A stretch of DNA of 64,000 nt from contig NZ_JAHWXK010000003.1 of NCBI RefSeq assembly GCF_023091155.1, forward strand, positions 62,001 to 126,000. Direction: 5' to 3'. This document shows positions 51,985 to 59,751 of this stretch, in pieces (within the stretch, counting starts at the first letter, position 1; each line of letters begins with the position of its first letter). Both the position numbers and the translations under genes were made by a program. The notes beneath the pieces are model-generated. The model was given only the letters and a program-made list of their open reading frames with translations. It was not told where the DNA came from and did not search any database. Origin of the DNA: Microbacterium sufflavum. Its GTDB lineage: Bacteria > Actinomycetota > Actinomycetes > Actinomycetales > Microbacteriaceae.

Positions 51985-52752
51985 ATGTCGAACGCCATCG
52001 CCGAAGCCCCCGCGGAGACGACCGAAGACACCGGCATCCAGTCCTTCATCGTCACGTTCAACATCCGCCGGTTCGACCCCGAGGTCGACGCCGAGCCGCA
52101 CTGGGTCGACTACGACGTGGAGCTCTACTCCACCGACCGCGTGCTCGACGCCCTCCACAAGATCAAGTGGGAGGTCGACGGTTCGCTCACGTTCCGCCGC
52201 TCCTGCGCCCACGGGATCTGCGGCTCCGACGCCATGCGCATCAACGGACGGAACCGCCTCGCCTGCAAGACGCTGATCAAGGACCTCGACATCTCGAAGC
52301 CCATCTACGTCGAGGCCATCAAGGGCCTGCCGCTGGAGAAGGACCTCGTCGTCGACATGGAGCCGTTCTTCGCGTCGTACCGCGAGGTGCAGCCGTTCCT
52401 CGTCGCGAACTCCGTGCCGGAGAAGGGCAAGGAGCGCCTGCAGACCATCGCCGACCGCGAGGTCTTCGACGACACCACCAAGTGCATCCTGTGCGCCGCG
52501 TGCACCTCCTCGTGCCCCGTGTTCTGGACCGACGGTCAGTACTTCGGCCCGGCGGCCATCGTCAACGCGCACCGCTTCATCTTCGACTCGCGCGACGACA
52601 ACGCCGCCGTGCGCCTCGACATCCTCAACGACAAGGAGGGTGTGTGGCGGTGCCGCACGACCTTCAACTGCTCCGAGGCGTGCCCCCGCGGCATCGAGGT
52701 CACGAAGGCGATCGCAGAGGTCAAGCAGGCGGTCCTTCGCGGACGCCCCTGA
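51985..52752 (+). CDS. sdhB: succinate dehydrogenase iron-sulfur subunit
   Basis: A 255-residue electron carrier. The 2Fe-2S cluster site is RRSCAHGICGSDAM with a fourth Cys in RLAC. The 4Fe-4S and 3Fe-4S sites are CILCAACTSSCP and CSEACPRGI. It joins SdhA to the membrane subunits. The ATG follows the sdhA stop by 2 bases. Confidence 0.97.
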   Translation: MSNAIAEAPAETTEDTGIQSFIVTFNIRRFDPEVDAEPHWVDYDVELYSTDRVLDALHKIKWEVDGSLTFRRSCAHGICGSDAMRINGRNRLACKTLIKDLDISKPIYVEAIKGLPLEKDLVVDMEPFFASYREVQPFLVANSVPEKGKERLQTIADREVFDDTTKCILCAACTSSCPVFWTDGQYFGPAAIVNAHRFIFDSRDDNAAVRLDILNDKEGVWRCRTTFNCSEACPRGIEVTKAIAEVKQAVLRGRP

Positions 52753-52766
52753 GGCATCTCCTCCCC

Positions 52767-52808
52767 CGCGCGAAGGGCGGCTCCGACTGCGGAGCCGCCC
52801 TTCGCGCG
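52767..52808 (+). terminator. terminator of the sdhCDAB operon
   Basis: A perfect 19-bp stem (52767-52785 with 52790-52808) and 4-base loop. The T run is poor. Confidence 0.85.
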
Positions 52809-52841
52809 TCTCGGAGGCGTCCCGGCGTGGGGCGCCTTGGA

Positions 52842-52847
52842 TAGGGT
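52842..52847 (+). promoter_or_regulatory. leaderless -10 element of the YihY-type gene
   Basis: TAGGGT with a 6-base spacer to the GTG at 52854. Confidence 0.55.
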
Positions 52848-52853
52848 GGGGTC

Positions 52854-54068
52854 GTGTCCGACCCCACTGGTGCCGCGACCGAGCCCGGTCGTCTCGATGC
52901 GGCGGTCGAGCGCGCGACCGCGCTGACGCAGCGCACCCTGGGACTGTTCCCGGTGCGGGTGTGGCGACACTTCCTGCAGCACAACGGCTTCCTGCTCGCC
53001 GCGGGCGTGAGCTATCAGGCGCTGTTCGCGATCTTCGCCGCTGTGTACCTGGCCTTCGCCATCGCCGGTCTCTGGCTGGGCGGCAGCGAAGATGCAGTCA
53101 ACGGCCTCATCGACATCATCAACAACTACATCCCGAACCTGATCCTCGACCAGGGCGGCGTGTTCACACCGCAGCAGGTGCAGGAGATCGCCTCCAACAC
53201 GACCGGCGTGCTCGGCGTCACCGGCCTCATCGCCCTGGGCACGGTGATCTGGACCGCGATCGGCTGGGTCACCTTCTCCCGCCGCGCCGTGCGAGACATC
53301 TTCGGGCTCGAGCCCGACCGCCGCAGCTACCTGCTGCTGAAGGCCCGCGATCTGCTCGCGGCCCTCATCTTCGGGGTGGCCCTGATCCTCGGGTCGGCCC
53401 TCAGCTCGGCCAGTGCGGCCGTGCTGCGCTGGCTCCTCACCCTCCTCGGGTGGGACTCCGGATCGGACGGGCTGAACCTCAGCATCCGGATCGGGACCGT
53501 GCTCGTGTCCTTCGTGCTCCTGACCGGGGCCCTGGCCGCGATGGTGCGATTCCTCACCGGGACCTCGCTGCACTGGGGAGTGATCTGGCCGGGCGCACTC
53601 CTCGGCGGTGCGGCCATGACCGTGCTGCAGTTCGGTGTCGGCTTCCTGCTGAGCTACACGCCGTCGAACCCTCTCCTGGCCACGTTCGCGATCTTCGTCG
53701 GACTGCTGCTGTGGTTCCGCGTGAACGGCGTCGTGATGCTCGTCGCGGCGTCGTGGATGGCGGTGACGGCACAGGACCGCGACCTGCCGCTCCTCGCCCA
53801 GACCGAGGCGGAGCGCCGCATCGACGAGCACCGGGCGCTGCTCGTCGCCGCGCGCATCCGAGCCCGAGACGCGCAGGCGGAGCGCGATGCCGCCCCCTGG
53901 TACCGCGTGTGGGCGACCGAGCGGGCGCTGCGCCGCGCACGGGAGGAAGTGACGCACCTCGAGGCCACTGCCCCGCCGCCGCTGCCGGCGGGTTCCCCGC
54001 TGGCACAGCGTCTGCTCACGGAGCTCAACCACCGCCAGGACCGCGGTGATGTCGGAGGCGCTCGTTAG
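52854..54068 (+). CDS. YihY/virulence factor BrkB family membrane protein
   Basis: A 404-residue inner-membrane protein with six predicted segments between residues 45 and 310. HNGFLLAAGVSYQALFAIFA and LLLWFRVNGVVMLVAASW are the family ends. A charged C-terminal region of about 90 residues (RIDEHRALLVAARIRARDA) is probably helical and cytoplasmic. The function of the family is unsettled; export of some lipid or solute has been proposed. GTG 52854 is supported by TAGGGT 6 bases upstream. It lies between sdhB and xth, and a similar gene neighbours trpS in Mycobacterium. Confidence 0.87.
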   Translation: MSDPTGAATEPGRLDAAVERATALTQRTLGLFPVRVWRHFLQHNGFLLAAGVSYQALFAIFAAVYLAFAIAGLWLGGSEDAVNGLIDIINNYIPNLILDQGGVFTPQQVQEIASNTTGVLGVTGLIALGTVIWTAIGWVTFSRRAVRDIFGLEPDRRSYLLLKARDLLAALIFGVALILGSALSSASAAVLRWLLTLLGWDSGSDGLNLSIRIGTVLVSFVLLTGALAAMVRFLTGTSLHWGVIWPGALLGGAAMTVLQFGVGFLLSYTPSNPLLATFAIFVGLLLWFRVNGVVMLVAASWMAVTAQDRDLPLLAQTEAERRIDEHRALLVAARIRARDAQAERDAAPWYRVWATERALRRAREEVTHLEATAPPPLPAGSPLAQRLLTELNHRQDRGDVGGAR

Positions 54069-54071
54069 GCT
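54066..54071 (+). promoter_or_regulatory. leaderless -10 element of xth made from the upstream stop codon
   Basis: TAGGCT with a 6-base spacer (GGAGGA) to the ATG at 54078. Its TAG is the stop codon of the preceding gene. The spacer also looks like a ribosome site. Confidence 0.5.
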
Positions 54072-54077
54072 GGAGGA

Positions 54078-54917
54078 ATGCCTCATCTGCGTATCGCCAC
54101 GGTCAATGTCAACGGGATCCGAGCGGCGGCTCGCAACGGGATGAGCTCGTGGCTCGACGCGGCGGACATCGACATCCTCACCCTGCAGGAGGTCCGCGGC
54201 CAGGACGAGCACATCGAGGCCGCCCTCCCCGGATGGACCTTTGTGCACGACGAGGCAACGGCGAAGGGGCGCGCAGGCGTCGCGATCGCCAGCCGCCTCC
54301 CCGCCGTCGCTTCCCGCACCGACTTCGGGCCGGAGGACTTCGATTCGAAGGGTCGCTGGATCGAGGCCGACTACGTGATCGGCGACCGGCCGCTGACGGT
54401 GGTCAGCGCCTACGTACACTCGGGCGAGGCGGACACCCCGAAGCAGGACGAGAAGTGGAAGTTCCTCGACGCGTTCGAGGCCCGACTCGCGTCGCTGAAC
54501 ACCGACGGCGCCCTCGCCCTCGTCACGGGCGACCTCAACGTCGGCCACCGCGAGCTCGACATCAAGAACTGGCGCGGGAACCGCACCAAGGCCGGCTTCC
54601 TCCCGCGGGAACGCGCGTACTTCGACCGGTTCCTCGGCGAGGCGGGCACGTCGATCACGGGGACCGATGGCTCGGTCGGCACCGGCCTCGGCTGGGTCGA
54701 TGTCGGGCGCCGCTTCCACGGTGAGGTCGACGGTCCGTACACGTGGTGGTCCATGCGCGGGAAGGCATTCGACAACGACTCCGGGTGGCGCATCGACTAC
54801 CACCTCGCAACTCCCGCTCTCGCGGAACGGGTCGAGGCTTACCACGTCGCCAGGGCCGCCGCCTACGACCAGCGCTGGAGCGACCACGCACCGGTCGTCG
54901 TCGACTACTCGTACTGA
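54078..54917 (+). CDS. xth: exodeoxyribonuclease III (AP endonuclease)
   Basis: A 279-residue repair nuclease that cuts DNA at abasic sites and removes 3' blocks. It shows ATVNVNGIRAAARNG, LTLQEVRG (metal Glu), VTGDLNVGH (catalytic Asp/Asn), IDYHLAT and WSDHAPVVVDY (catalytic His). The TAG stop of the preceding membrane protein forms the start of its -10 hexamer. Confidence 0.94.
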   Translation: MPHLRIATVNVNGIRAAARNGMSSWLDAADIDILTLQEVRGQDEHIEAALPGWTFVHDEATAKGRAGVAIASRLPAVASRTDFGPEDFDSKGRWIEADYVIGDRPLTVVSAYVHSGEADTPKQDEKWKFLDAFEARLASLNTDGALALVTGDLNVGHRELDIKNWRGNRTKAGFLPRERAYFDRFLGEAGTSITGTDGSVGTGLGWVDVGRRFHGEVDGPYTWWSMRGKAFDNDSGWRIDYHLATPALAERVEAYHVARAAAYDQRWSDHAPVVVDYSY

Positions 54918-54920
54918 CGA

Positions 54921-55047
54921 CGCCGAGCCGGCCGCGCAAGCGGTTGCGTCGTGCCGGGCCGCGCTCGCGCACAGAGTGCGTTACCCGGACACGGATCGCG
55001 CCGAGCCGGCCGCGCGGGCGGTCGTGCCGGGCTCGCTAGGAGCCGGG
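54921..55047. repeat. imperfect direct repeats between convergent xth and a DUF4166-like gene
   Basis: A 17-base unit CGCCGAGCCGGCCGCGC occurs at 54921 and 54999, each followed by a shared TCGTGCCGGGC (38 and 34 bases in all, with a small gap). Near 55027-55050 a 12-base unit (GAGCCGGGCTA-like) is tandemly doubled. No gene or clean terminator was seen in the gap. Confidence 0.65.
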
Positions 55048-55707
55048 CTAAGAGCCGGGCTGCGCAGCCGCGTGCCGGTCCTGTTCGCGGTACCACCCGC
55101 GGTACTCCAAGACCGTCCCCAGCACCGGGTTCACCGCGCGCATGTCGATCGTGCGACGACGGTGCTCCTCGTCCCAGCCGTCCACGAGATCGACGTGCAC
55201 GCCGAGGGGTCCGCGGAGCGCGACCCGTCGACCGCACAGACGCAGCGCGACCCGCACCGTGCTCATGCGGAGGAACCCCTCCGGTGTCACGGAGCACGCC
55301 TCGATCAGCTCGACCCGACCGCGCGAGCCGAGGAGGTTGCGCACCAGCCCAGGGCGGACGCTCACGGTCAGACGGTCGGCGATCTCCTGCGCACCGCGGG
55401 AGAAGCCGAACACGCGGACGGAGTCGAGCGTGGCACGCCCCGACGGAGACCGTCCGGACACCGTCATCAGCGTGAAGGGCACCGCGCGGCCCCGGGCGGT
55501 GACGAGCAGACGCGGGCCCACGACGGGACGGGCGAGCGCCGACCACCGACCGAAGCGGCTTCCCGCGATCGCGAACACCCCCTCCGCGTGACCGACGGCC
55601 GAGGGGCGACGGAACGAGGCGAGCAGTTCCGGGTGCAGTCGCTCCGCCTCCGCTCCGAGGGAGTCGAGGAAGACCTGGCCTCGTGCGGGCGGGGGTGTCT
55701 CGGTCAT
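55048..55707 (-). CDS. DUF4166-like protein of unknown function
   Basis: A 219-residue protein with no membrane segment. GHAEGVFAIAGSRFGRWSAL, GRAVPFTLMTVSGR, and a closing NPVLGTVLEYRGWY follow the order of the DUF4166 family, in which a VPF block and a late NPxxGxxxxYRG block are typical. No catalytic motif is evident. ATG 55707 lies 6 bases after TACGCT; the frame stays open upstream but runs into trpS. It is alone on its strand here. Confidence 0.65.
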   Translation of the reverse strand: MTETPPPARGQVFLDSLGAEAERLHPELLASFRRPSAVGHAEGVFAIAGSRFGRWSALARPVVGPRLLVTARGRAVPFTLMTVSGRSPSGRATLDSVRVFGFSRGAQEIADRLTVSVRPGLVRNLLGSRGRVELIEACSVTPEGFLRMSTVRVALRLCGRRVALRGPLGVHVDLVDGWDEEHRRRTIDMRAVNPVLGTVLEYRGWYREQDRHAAAQPGS

Positions 55708-55713
55708 GCCGCC

Positions 55714-55719
55714 AGCGTA
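55714..55719 (-). promoter_or_regulatory. leaderless -10 element of the DUF4166-like gene
   Basis: TACGCT with a 6-base spacer to the ATG at 55707. It faces the trpS element across 36 bases. Confidence 0.5.
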
Positions 55720-55755
55720 GGCGACGGCCGCGCGGAGGGCCGCGCGACGGGCGCA

Positions 55756-55761
55756 TAGGAT
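55756..55761 (+). promoter_or_regulatory. leaderless -10 element of trpS
   Basis: TAGGAT with a 6-base spacer to the GTG at 55768. Confidence 0.6.
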
Positions 55762-55767
55762 TGACGG

Positions 55768-56772
55768 GTGAACAAGCCTCGTCTCTACTCCGGAATGCAG
55801 CCCTCCGCCGACTCCCTCCAGATCGGCAACTACATCGGCGCTCTCCTGCAGTGGCGAGAGCTGCAGAACTCGTACGACGCCTTCTTCTCCGTGGTCGACC
55901 TGCACGCCCTGACCGTGGCCCAGGAGCCGGCGGAGCTGCGGGAGAAGACGCGCCGGACGGCTGCGCAGTACATCGCAGCGGGTATCGAGCCCTCGCAGTC
56001 GACGCTGTACGTGCAGTCCCACGTGCGCGCACACGCCGAGCTGGCCTGGATCCTCAGCACGATCACCGGCTTCGGCGAGGCCGGTCGCATGACGCAGTTC
56101 AAGGACAAGTCCGCCCGGTACGGCGCTGACGCGACCAGCGTCGGACTCTTCACCTATCCAGTGCTCATGGCCGCGGACATCCTCCTCTACCAGACCGACG
56201 TCGTGCCGGTCGGCGACGACCAGAAGCAGCACGTCGAGCTCACGCGCGACCTCGCCGAGCGCTTCAACACGCGCTTCGGTCCCACCTTCACGGTGCCGAT
56301 CCCCGTCATCCAGAAGGAGACGGCACGGATCTACGACCTGCAGAACCCGACCGCGAAGATGTCGAAGTCGGCGGAGAGCGACGCCGGCGTCTTGTGGATG
56401 CTCGACGACCCGGCCAAGTCGGCCAAGAAGATCATGCGGGCCGTGACCGACAACGAGGGCTCGGTGCGGTTCGACCGCGAGAACAAGCCCGGTGTCTCGA
56501 ACCTGCTGACGATCTACGCAGCCCTCACCGGTCGGCAGATCGCCGCGATCGAGGACGAGTACGCGGGCCGTGGCTACGGAGACTTCAAGAAGGGCCTGGC
56601 AGAGGTCGTGGTGGCGGAGTTCGGGCCGGTGCGGGAGCGCGCGCTCGAGCTCCTCGACGACCCGGCCGAGCTCGACCGCATCCTCGCCGCGAACGCCGCC
56701 CGCGCGGACGCCGTCGCCGATGCGACGCTGTCCGACGTGTACGACCGCGTCGGACTGCTCCGGCGGGTCTGA
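55768..56772 (+). CDS. trpS: tryptophanyl-tRNA synthetase
   Basis: A 334-residue class I synthetase that charges tRNA-Trp. [20 protein letters not shown] holds the HIGH-like motif, [19 protein letters not shown] binds tryptophan, and TAKMSKS is the KMSKS loop. The length is standard. GTG start with no Shine-Dalgarno; leaderless element 6 bases upstream. Confidence 0.96.
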   Translation: MNKPRLYSGMQPSADSLQIGNYIGALLQWRELQNSYDAFFSVVDLHALTVAQEPAELREKTRRTAAQYIAAGIEPSQSTLYVQSHVRAHAELAWILSTITGFGEAGRMTQFKDKSARYGADATSVGLFTYPVLMAADILLYQTDVVPVGDDQKQHVELTRDLAERFNTRFGPTFTVPIPVIQKETARIYDLQNPTAKMSKSAESDAGVLWMLDDPAKSAKKIMRAVTDNEGSVRFDRENKPGVSNLLTIYAALTGRQIAAIEDEYAGRGYGDFKKGLAEVVVAEFGPVRERALELLDDPAELDRILAANAARADAVADATLSDVYDRVGLLRRV

Positions 56773-56809
56773 CGGCTGCGGTGCCCGGGGGCGAGGACGG
56801 CAGCGCCTC

Positions 56810-56815
56810 TAGGAT
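56810..56815 (+). promoter_or_regulatory. leaderless -10 element of the Pro/Ala-repeat membrane protein gene
   Basis: TAGGAT with a 7-base spacer to the GTG at 56823. An in-frame ATG overlaps the hexamer at 56814 and is a less likely start. Confidence 0.5.
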
Positions 56816-56822
56816 GGGGGGC

Positions 56823-57581
56823 GTGACCGATCCCCAGCTGCCTCCTCCCCCCGGCGCACGCTCGATCCCCGACGGACCCCCGCCGGCACCCCCGGCATAC
56901 GCCCCCGCGCCGTCCGCCGCCCCGGTCCCGCCCGCATACGATGCCGCCCCGGTCCCGCCCGCATACGATGCCGCCCCGGTCGCGCCCGCATACGATGCCG
57001 CACCGGTCCCGCCGTCGTACGCAGCCGCCCCGGTCCCGCCGTCGTACGGCGCTGCCCCGGTACCCCCGGCATACGCCACCGCCCCCGGCGCATACCCGAC
57101 CGCGGCTCCGGTCGCACCCGCCGCCCCTCCCGGCGCCTACGCCGTGCCCGTGGGCGGCTACGCGGTGCCGTCCGGGGCCTACAGCGTGCCGGATGCGGCT
57201 CCGCAGCGCTCCGGCGTCCTGGGCTCGCTCGCCCTCGTCTTCTCCCTCGTCGCGGCCGTCGTGGCCCCGATCCTCGGCGGCATCAGCGCCTTCGAGATCG
57301 GCCGACGACTCCCCTACGGCGTCTCGAGCGGCAATGACCTGAGCGTCCTCAGCCCGGCGCGAGATCAGGTGCTGTGGGCGGAGCTGTCGTTCTGGACCGG
57401 GACGGTGTTCGGCGTCGCCGCGCTCGTCCTCGGCATCATCGCGATCCGCCGTCGGCAGGGTCGCGGTGCCGGGATCGCCGCGCTCGTGCTCGCCGTGCTC
57501 GGCGTCGTGATCTTCTCCGCCGTCGTGCTCGTCACGTTCGCCGTCGGTGGTGCCGCCGGATTCGCGGGCTCCCCCGCCTGA
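56823..57581 (+). CDS. small membrane protein with tandem Pro-Ala-Tyr repeats
   Basis: A 252-residue protein. Residues 1-130 are Pro/Ala/Tyr-rich and disordered, with six 9-residue repeats of the AAPVPPAYD type (32-85). Three hydrophobic segments follow (about 132-156, 190-207, 215-243), the last pair with LVLGIIAIRRRQGRGAGIA between them. This layout, a Pro-rich tail plus a DUF4190-like membrane part, is common in Actinobacteria but has no known role. It follows trpS by 50 bases and converges on pth with a 12-base gap. Confidence 0.78.
   Translation: MTDPQLPPPPGARSIPDGPPPAPPAYAPAPSAAPVPPAYDAAPVPPAYDAAPVAPAYDAAPVPPSYAAAPVPPSYGAAPVPPAYATAPGAYPTAAPVAPAAPPGAYAVPVGGYAVPSGAYSVPDAAPQRSGVLGSLALVFSLVAAVVAPILGGISAFEIGRRLPYGVSSGNDLSVLSPARDQVLWAELSFWTGTVFGVAALVLGIIAIRRRQGRGAGIAALVLAVLGVVIFSAVVLVTFAVGGAAGFAGSPA
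56916..57077 (+). repeat. six tandem 27-bp coding repeats
   Basis: Six 27-base units encode AAPVPPAYD and close variants (Pro to Ala, Ala to Ser, Asp to Ala, Gly or Ala). The first three are nearly identical in DNA. Confidence 0.85.
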
Positions 57582-57593
57582 GCGCACGACCGC

Positions 57594-58175
57594 TCAGCGG
57601 GGCGCGTGGTGCTTCTGCTGCGCGGCCAGGAGCCCCTCGTCCACCAGCAGCTCGACCGCATCGGCGGCATCCGCGACGAGGAGCGGCAGGTTCGCCCGCT
57701 CGTCCTTCCCGAACGGGGACAGCACCCAATCGGCGGGGTCCTGACGCCCGGGCGGGCGCCCGATCCCCACGCGCACGCGCGGGAACTCGGGCGTCGTGAG
57801 CGCGCGCGCCACGTCGCGCACGCCGTTGTGTCCGCCGTGGCCGCCGCCCGTCTTCAGCTTCACCGTGTCGAACGGGATGTCGAGCTCGTCGTGCACCACG
57901 ACCACGTGCTCCGGCGCGACGGAGTAGAACCGGGCCAGTGCGGCGACCGGTGTCCCCGAGACGTTCATGAAGGTGTTCGGCTTGGCGAGCACGAGCTTGT
58001 CCGCCCCCGGGCGCAGCCACGTCTCCACCACACGAGCACCGCCCTTGTGCTCACGGAACGTCTCGCCGCGCCTGCTCGCCAACTCGTCGACGACCAGCTG
58101 GCCGATGTTGTGGCGGGTCGCCTCGTACCGCGGACCCGGGTTGCCGAGTCCGACAACGAGCCAGGTGACTGCCAT
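57594..58175 (-). CDS. pth: peptidyl-tRNA hydrolase
   Basis: A 193-residue esterase that frees tRNA from dropped-off peptidyl-tRNA. WLVVGLGNPGPRYEATRHNIG carries the catalytic His (H22), and NTFMNVSG, HDELDIPF and GGGHGGHNG are the other family blocks. The ATG at 58175 has a GAGG site just upstream; the longer frame is not needed. It lies downstream of rplY, a frequent pair (L25-pth) in bacteria. Confidence 0.95.
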   Translation of the reverse strand: MAVTWLVVGLGNPGPRYEATRHNIGQLVVDELASRRGETFREHKGGARVVETWLRPGADKLVLAKPNTFMNVSGTPVAALARFYSVAPEHVVVVHDELDIPFDTVKLKTGGGHGGHNGVRDVARALTTPEFPRVRVGIGRPPGRQDPADWVLSPFGKDERANLPLLVADAADAVELLVDEGLLAAQQKHHAPR

Positions 58176-58219
58176 TCCTCGTCCTCTCTCGCGGGCGCCG
58201 CGCACCCGGTCAGGATACG

Positions 58220-58254
58220 ACGGAGGGGACGCGATGCGATCGCGTCCCCTCCGT
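58220..58254 (-). terminator. hairpin between rplY and pth
   Basis: A perfect 16-bp stem (58220-58235 with 58239-58254) and 3-base loop, 17 bases after the rplY stop codon. There is no T run, so pth is likely reached by read-through. Confidence 0.6.
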
Positions 58255-58271
58255 GGTGAAGCTGTCGGAGA

Positions 58272-58886
58272 TCACTCCGCGGCGGCCTCCTCGGCGGCCT
58301 CGGCGGGAGCCTCGCCCTCGGCGGCCTCGACCTCGTCCTCGACCGGAGCGGCCGGAACGGCGATCGCGACGACCAGGACCTCGGGGTCGGTCAGCAGCGA
58401 CGAGCCCTTGGGCAGGGTGACGTCGGCGGCCGTGATGTGCGCGCCCTCCTCGAGACCCTCGACCGACACCTCGATGTGCTCCGGGATGTGGGTGGCCTCG
58501 GCCTCGACCGACAGCGTGGTCGCGTCGAGGTTGACGATGGTGCCGGGAGCCGACTCGCCCGTGACGACGACGGGAACGTCGATCGCGACCTTCTCGCCCT
58601 TCTTCACGACCAGCAGGTCGATGTGCTCGATGATCTGGTGCACCGGGTCCTTCTGCACGTCCTTGACGAGCGCGAGCTGCGAGGTGCCCTCGATGTCGAG
58701 GTCGAGCAGCGCGTTCGCGCGACGCACGATCAGCGAGACCTGGTGGCCCGGGAGCGCGACGTGCACGGGCTCGGTGCCGTGGCCGTAGATGACGGCGGGG
58801 ATCTTGCCGGCGGCGCGCAGACGACGGGCGAAGCCCTTGCCGAAGCTGTTGCGCAGCTCGGCGTGGACCGTGGTGTCTTCAGACAT
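58272..58886 (-). CDS. rplY: 50S ribosomal protein L25 (long, CTC type)
   Basis: A 204-residue protein that binds 5S rRNA. The N-terminal L25 domain shows RNSFGKGFARRLRAAGKIPA and VIYGHGTEPVHVALPG. A second beta domain (ADVTLPKG near its end) and an acidic Ala/Glu tail make the long TL5/CTC form usual outside Enterobacteria. A GGAGAA site precedes the ATG. Confidence 0.95.
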   Translation of the reverse strand: MSEDTTVHAELRNSFGKGFARRLRAAGKIPAVIYGHGTEPVHVALPGHQVSLIVRRANALLDLDIEGTSQLALVKDVQKDPVHQIIEHIDLLVVKKGEKVAIDVPVVVTGESAPGTIVNLDATTLSVEAEATHIPEHIEVSVEGLEEGAHITAADVTLPKGSSLLTDPEVLVVAIAVPAAPVEDEVEAAEGEAPAEAAEEAAAE

Positions 58887-59108
58887 GGGTTCTCCTTCGG
58901 GGCACGCAGCGAAGGCGCCGCGCGGTGGTCTTGGAATTGTGAACTCGAACGCGGACGCGTGAGGAAAGCCACCGGGCTTGCTTCGCCGCGTCGATTACGG
59001 AGATCCGCGCACGCGCAGAAGCATCCCTCGCCGAGGTACGTGTCCATGGTACCGGATCACCCGATAGGCTGAGGACACCGTCCCTTCTGCAGAACTCGGA
59101 GTACCCCC
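58887..59108. promoter_or_regulatory. divergent region upstream of rplY and a small membrane-protein gene
   Basis: 222 bases with no other gene seen. Candidate -10 elements are TACCAT on the minus strand (59046-59051, about 150-base leader to rplY) and TAGGCT on the plus strand (59065-59070, about 32-base leader). A GGAG ribosome site for the small gene lies at 59098-59101. Confidence 0.45.
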
Positions 59109-59234
59109 ATGCTCGACGGCGCCTTCCTCTCGCACGTCCTCCTCTGGCTCATCGGCGCCATGACGCTCTGCGCCGCGATCGGTACCGCGGGCGCGCTGTT
59201 CTCGCTCGGCCGCTCCGGCTACCGCAAGGACTGA
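59109..59234 (+). CDS. 41-residue single-span membrane protein
   Basis: A short frame: ATG at 59109, stop at 59232-59234. It encodes one hydrophobic helix (LLWLIGAMTLCAAIGTAGAL) with a charged C-terminus (GRSGYRKD). It has a GGAG site 7 bases upstream and a TAGGCT hexamer 39 bases upstream. Its stop overlaps the end of the convergent gluconokinase gene by 16 bases. Composition and signals look real, but a frame this short needs conservation to confirm it. No function is proposed. Confidence 0.5.
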   Translation: MLDGAFLSHVLLWLIGAMTLCAAIGTAGALFSLGRSGYRKD

Positions 59235-59740
59235 TCGCCCCTCCGACGCTCCTCGTCCCGCCACGCGGCGACGATGGCGTCGACCTCCCCGGCGGGGTTC
59301 CGCGTGGCCTCGACCCGCACCCCGCGCTCATCGCCCTCCAGCGGCTCCAGCGCCGCGAGCTGCGAGTCCAGCAGCGACGCCGGCATGAAGTGGTCCTCCC
59401 TCGCCCGCATCCGCGCGGCCAGCACCGCAGGATCGACGACGAGCTCCGCGAAGAACGCCTCCGGCGCCCCCGTCCTGATCGCCTCGCGGTAGCGACGCCG
59501 CAGCGCGGAGCAGGCGATCACGATCCGGTCGTGCGCGCGCAGCGTCTCGCCCACGACCCGCAACCACGGCAGGCGGTCCTCGTCGTCGAGCGGGACACCG
59601 GCAGCCATCTTGTCGACGCTGGTGAGCGGATGCAGATCGTCACCGTCGACGAACCGCGCGTCCAGCGCCTCCGCGAGGGCCCGGCCCACCGTCGACTTGC
59701 CCGAGCCGCTCGGCCCCATCACCACGATGCGGACGCTCAT
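59219..59740 (-). CDS. gntK: gluconokinase
   Basis: A 173-residue P-loop kinase making 6-phosphogluconate from gluconate and ATP. VVMGPSGSGKSTVGRALAEA is the P-loop, FVDGDDLHP and KMAAGVPLDDEDRLPWL are the gluconokinase signatures, and CSALRRRYRE is also conserved. It follows the dehydrogenase gene by 11 bases on the same strand. Its product is the substrate of gnd at 60960-62414, transcribed the other way from the same neighbourhood. Confidence 0.94.
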   Translation of the reverse strand: MSVRIVVMGPSGSGKSTVGRALAEALDARFVDGDDLHPLTSVDKMAAGVPLDDEDRLPWLRVVGETLRAHDRIVIACSALRRRYREAIRTGAPEAFFAELVVDPAVLAARMRAREDHFMPASLLDSQLAALEPLEGDERGVRVEATRNPAGEVDAIVAAWRDEERRRGDQSLR

Positions 59741-59751
59741 CGCCGCCCGGT

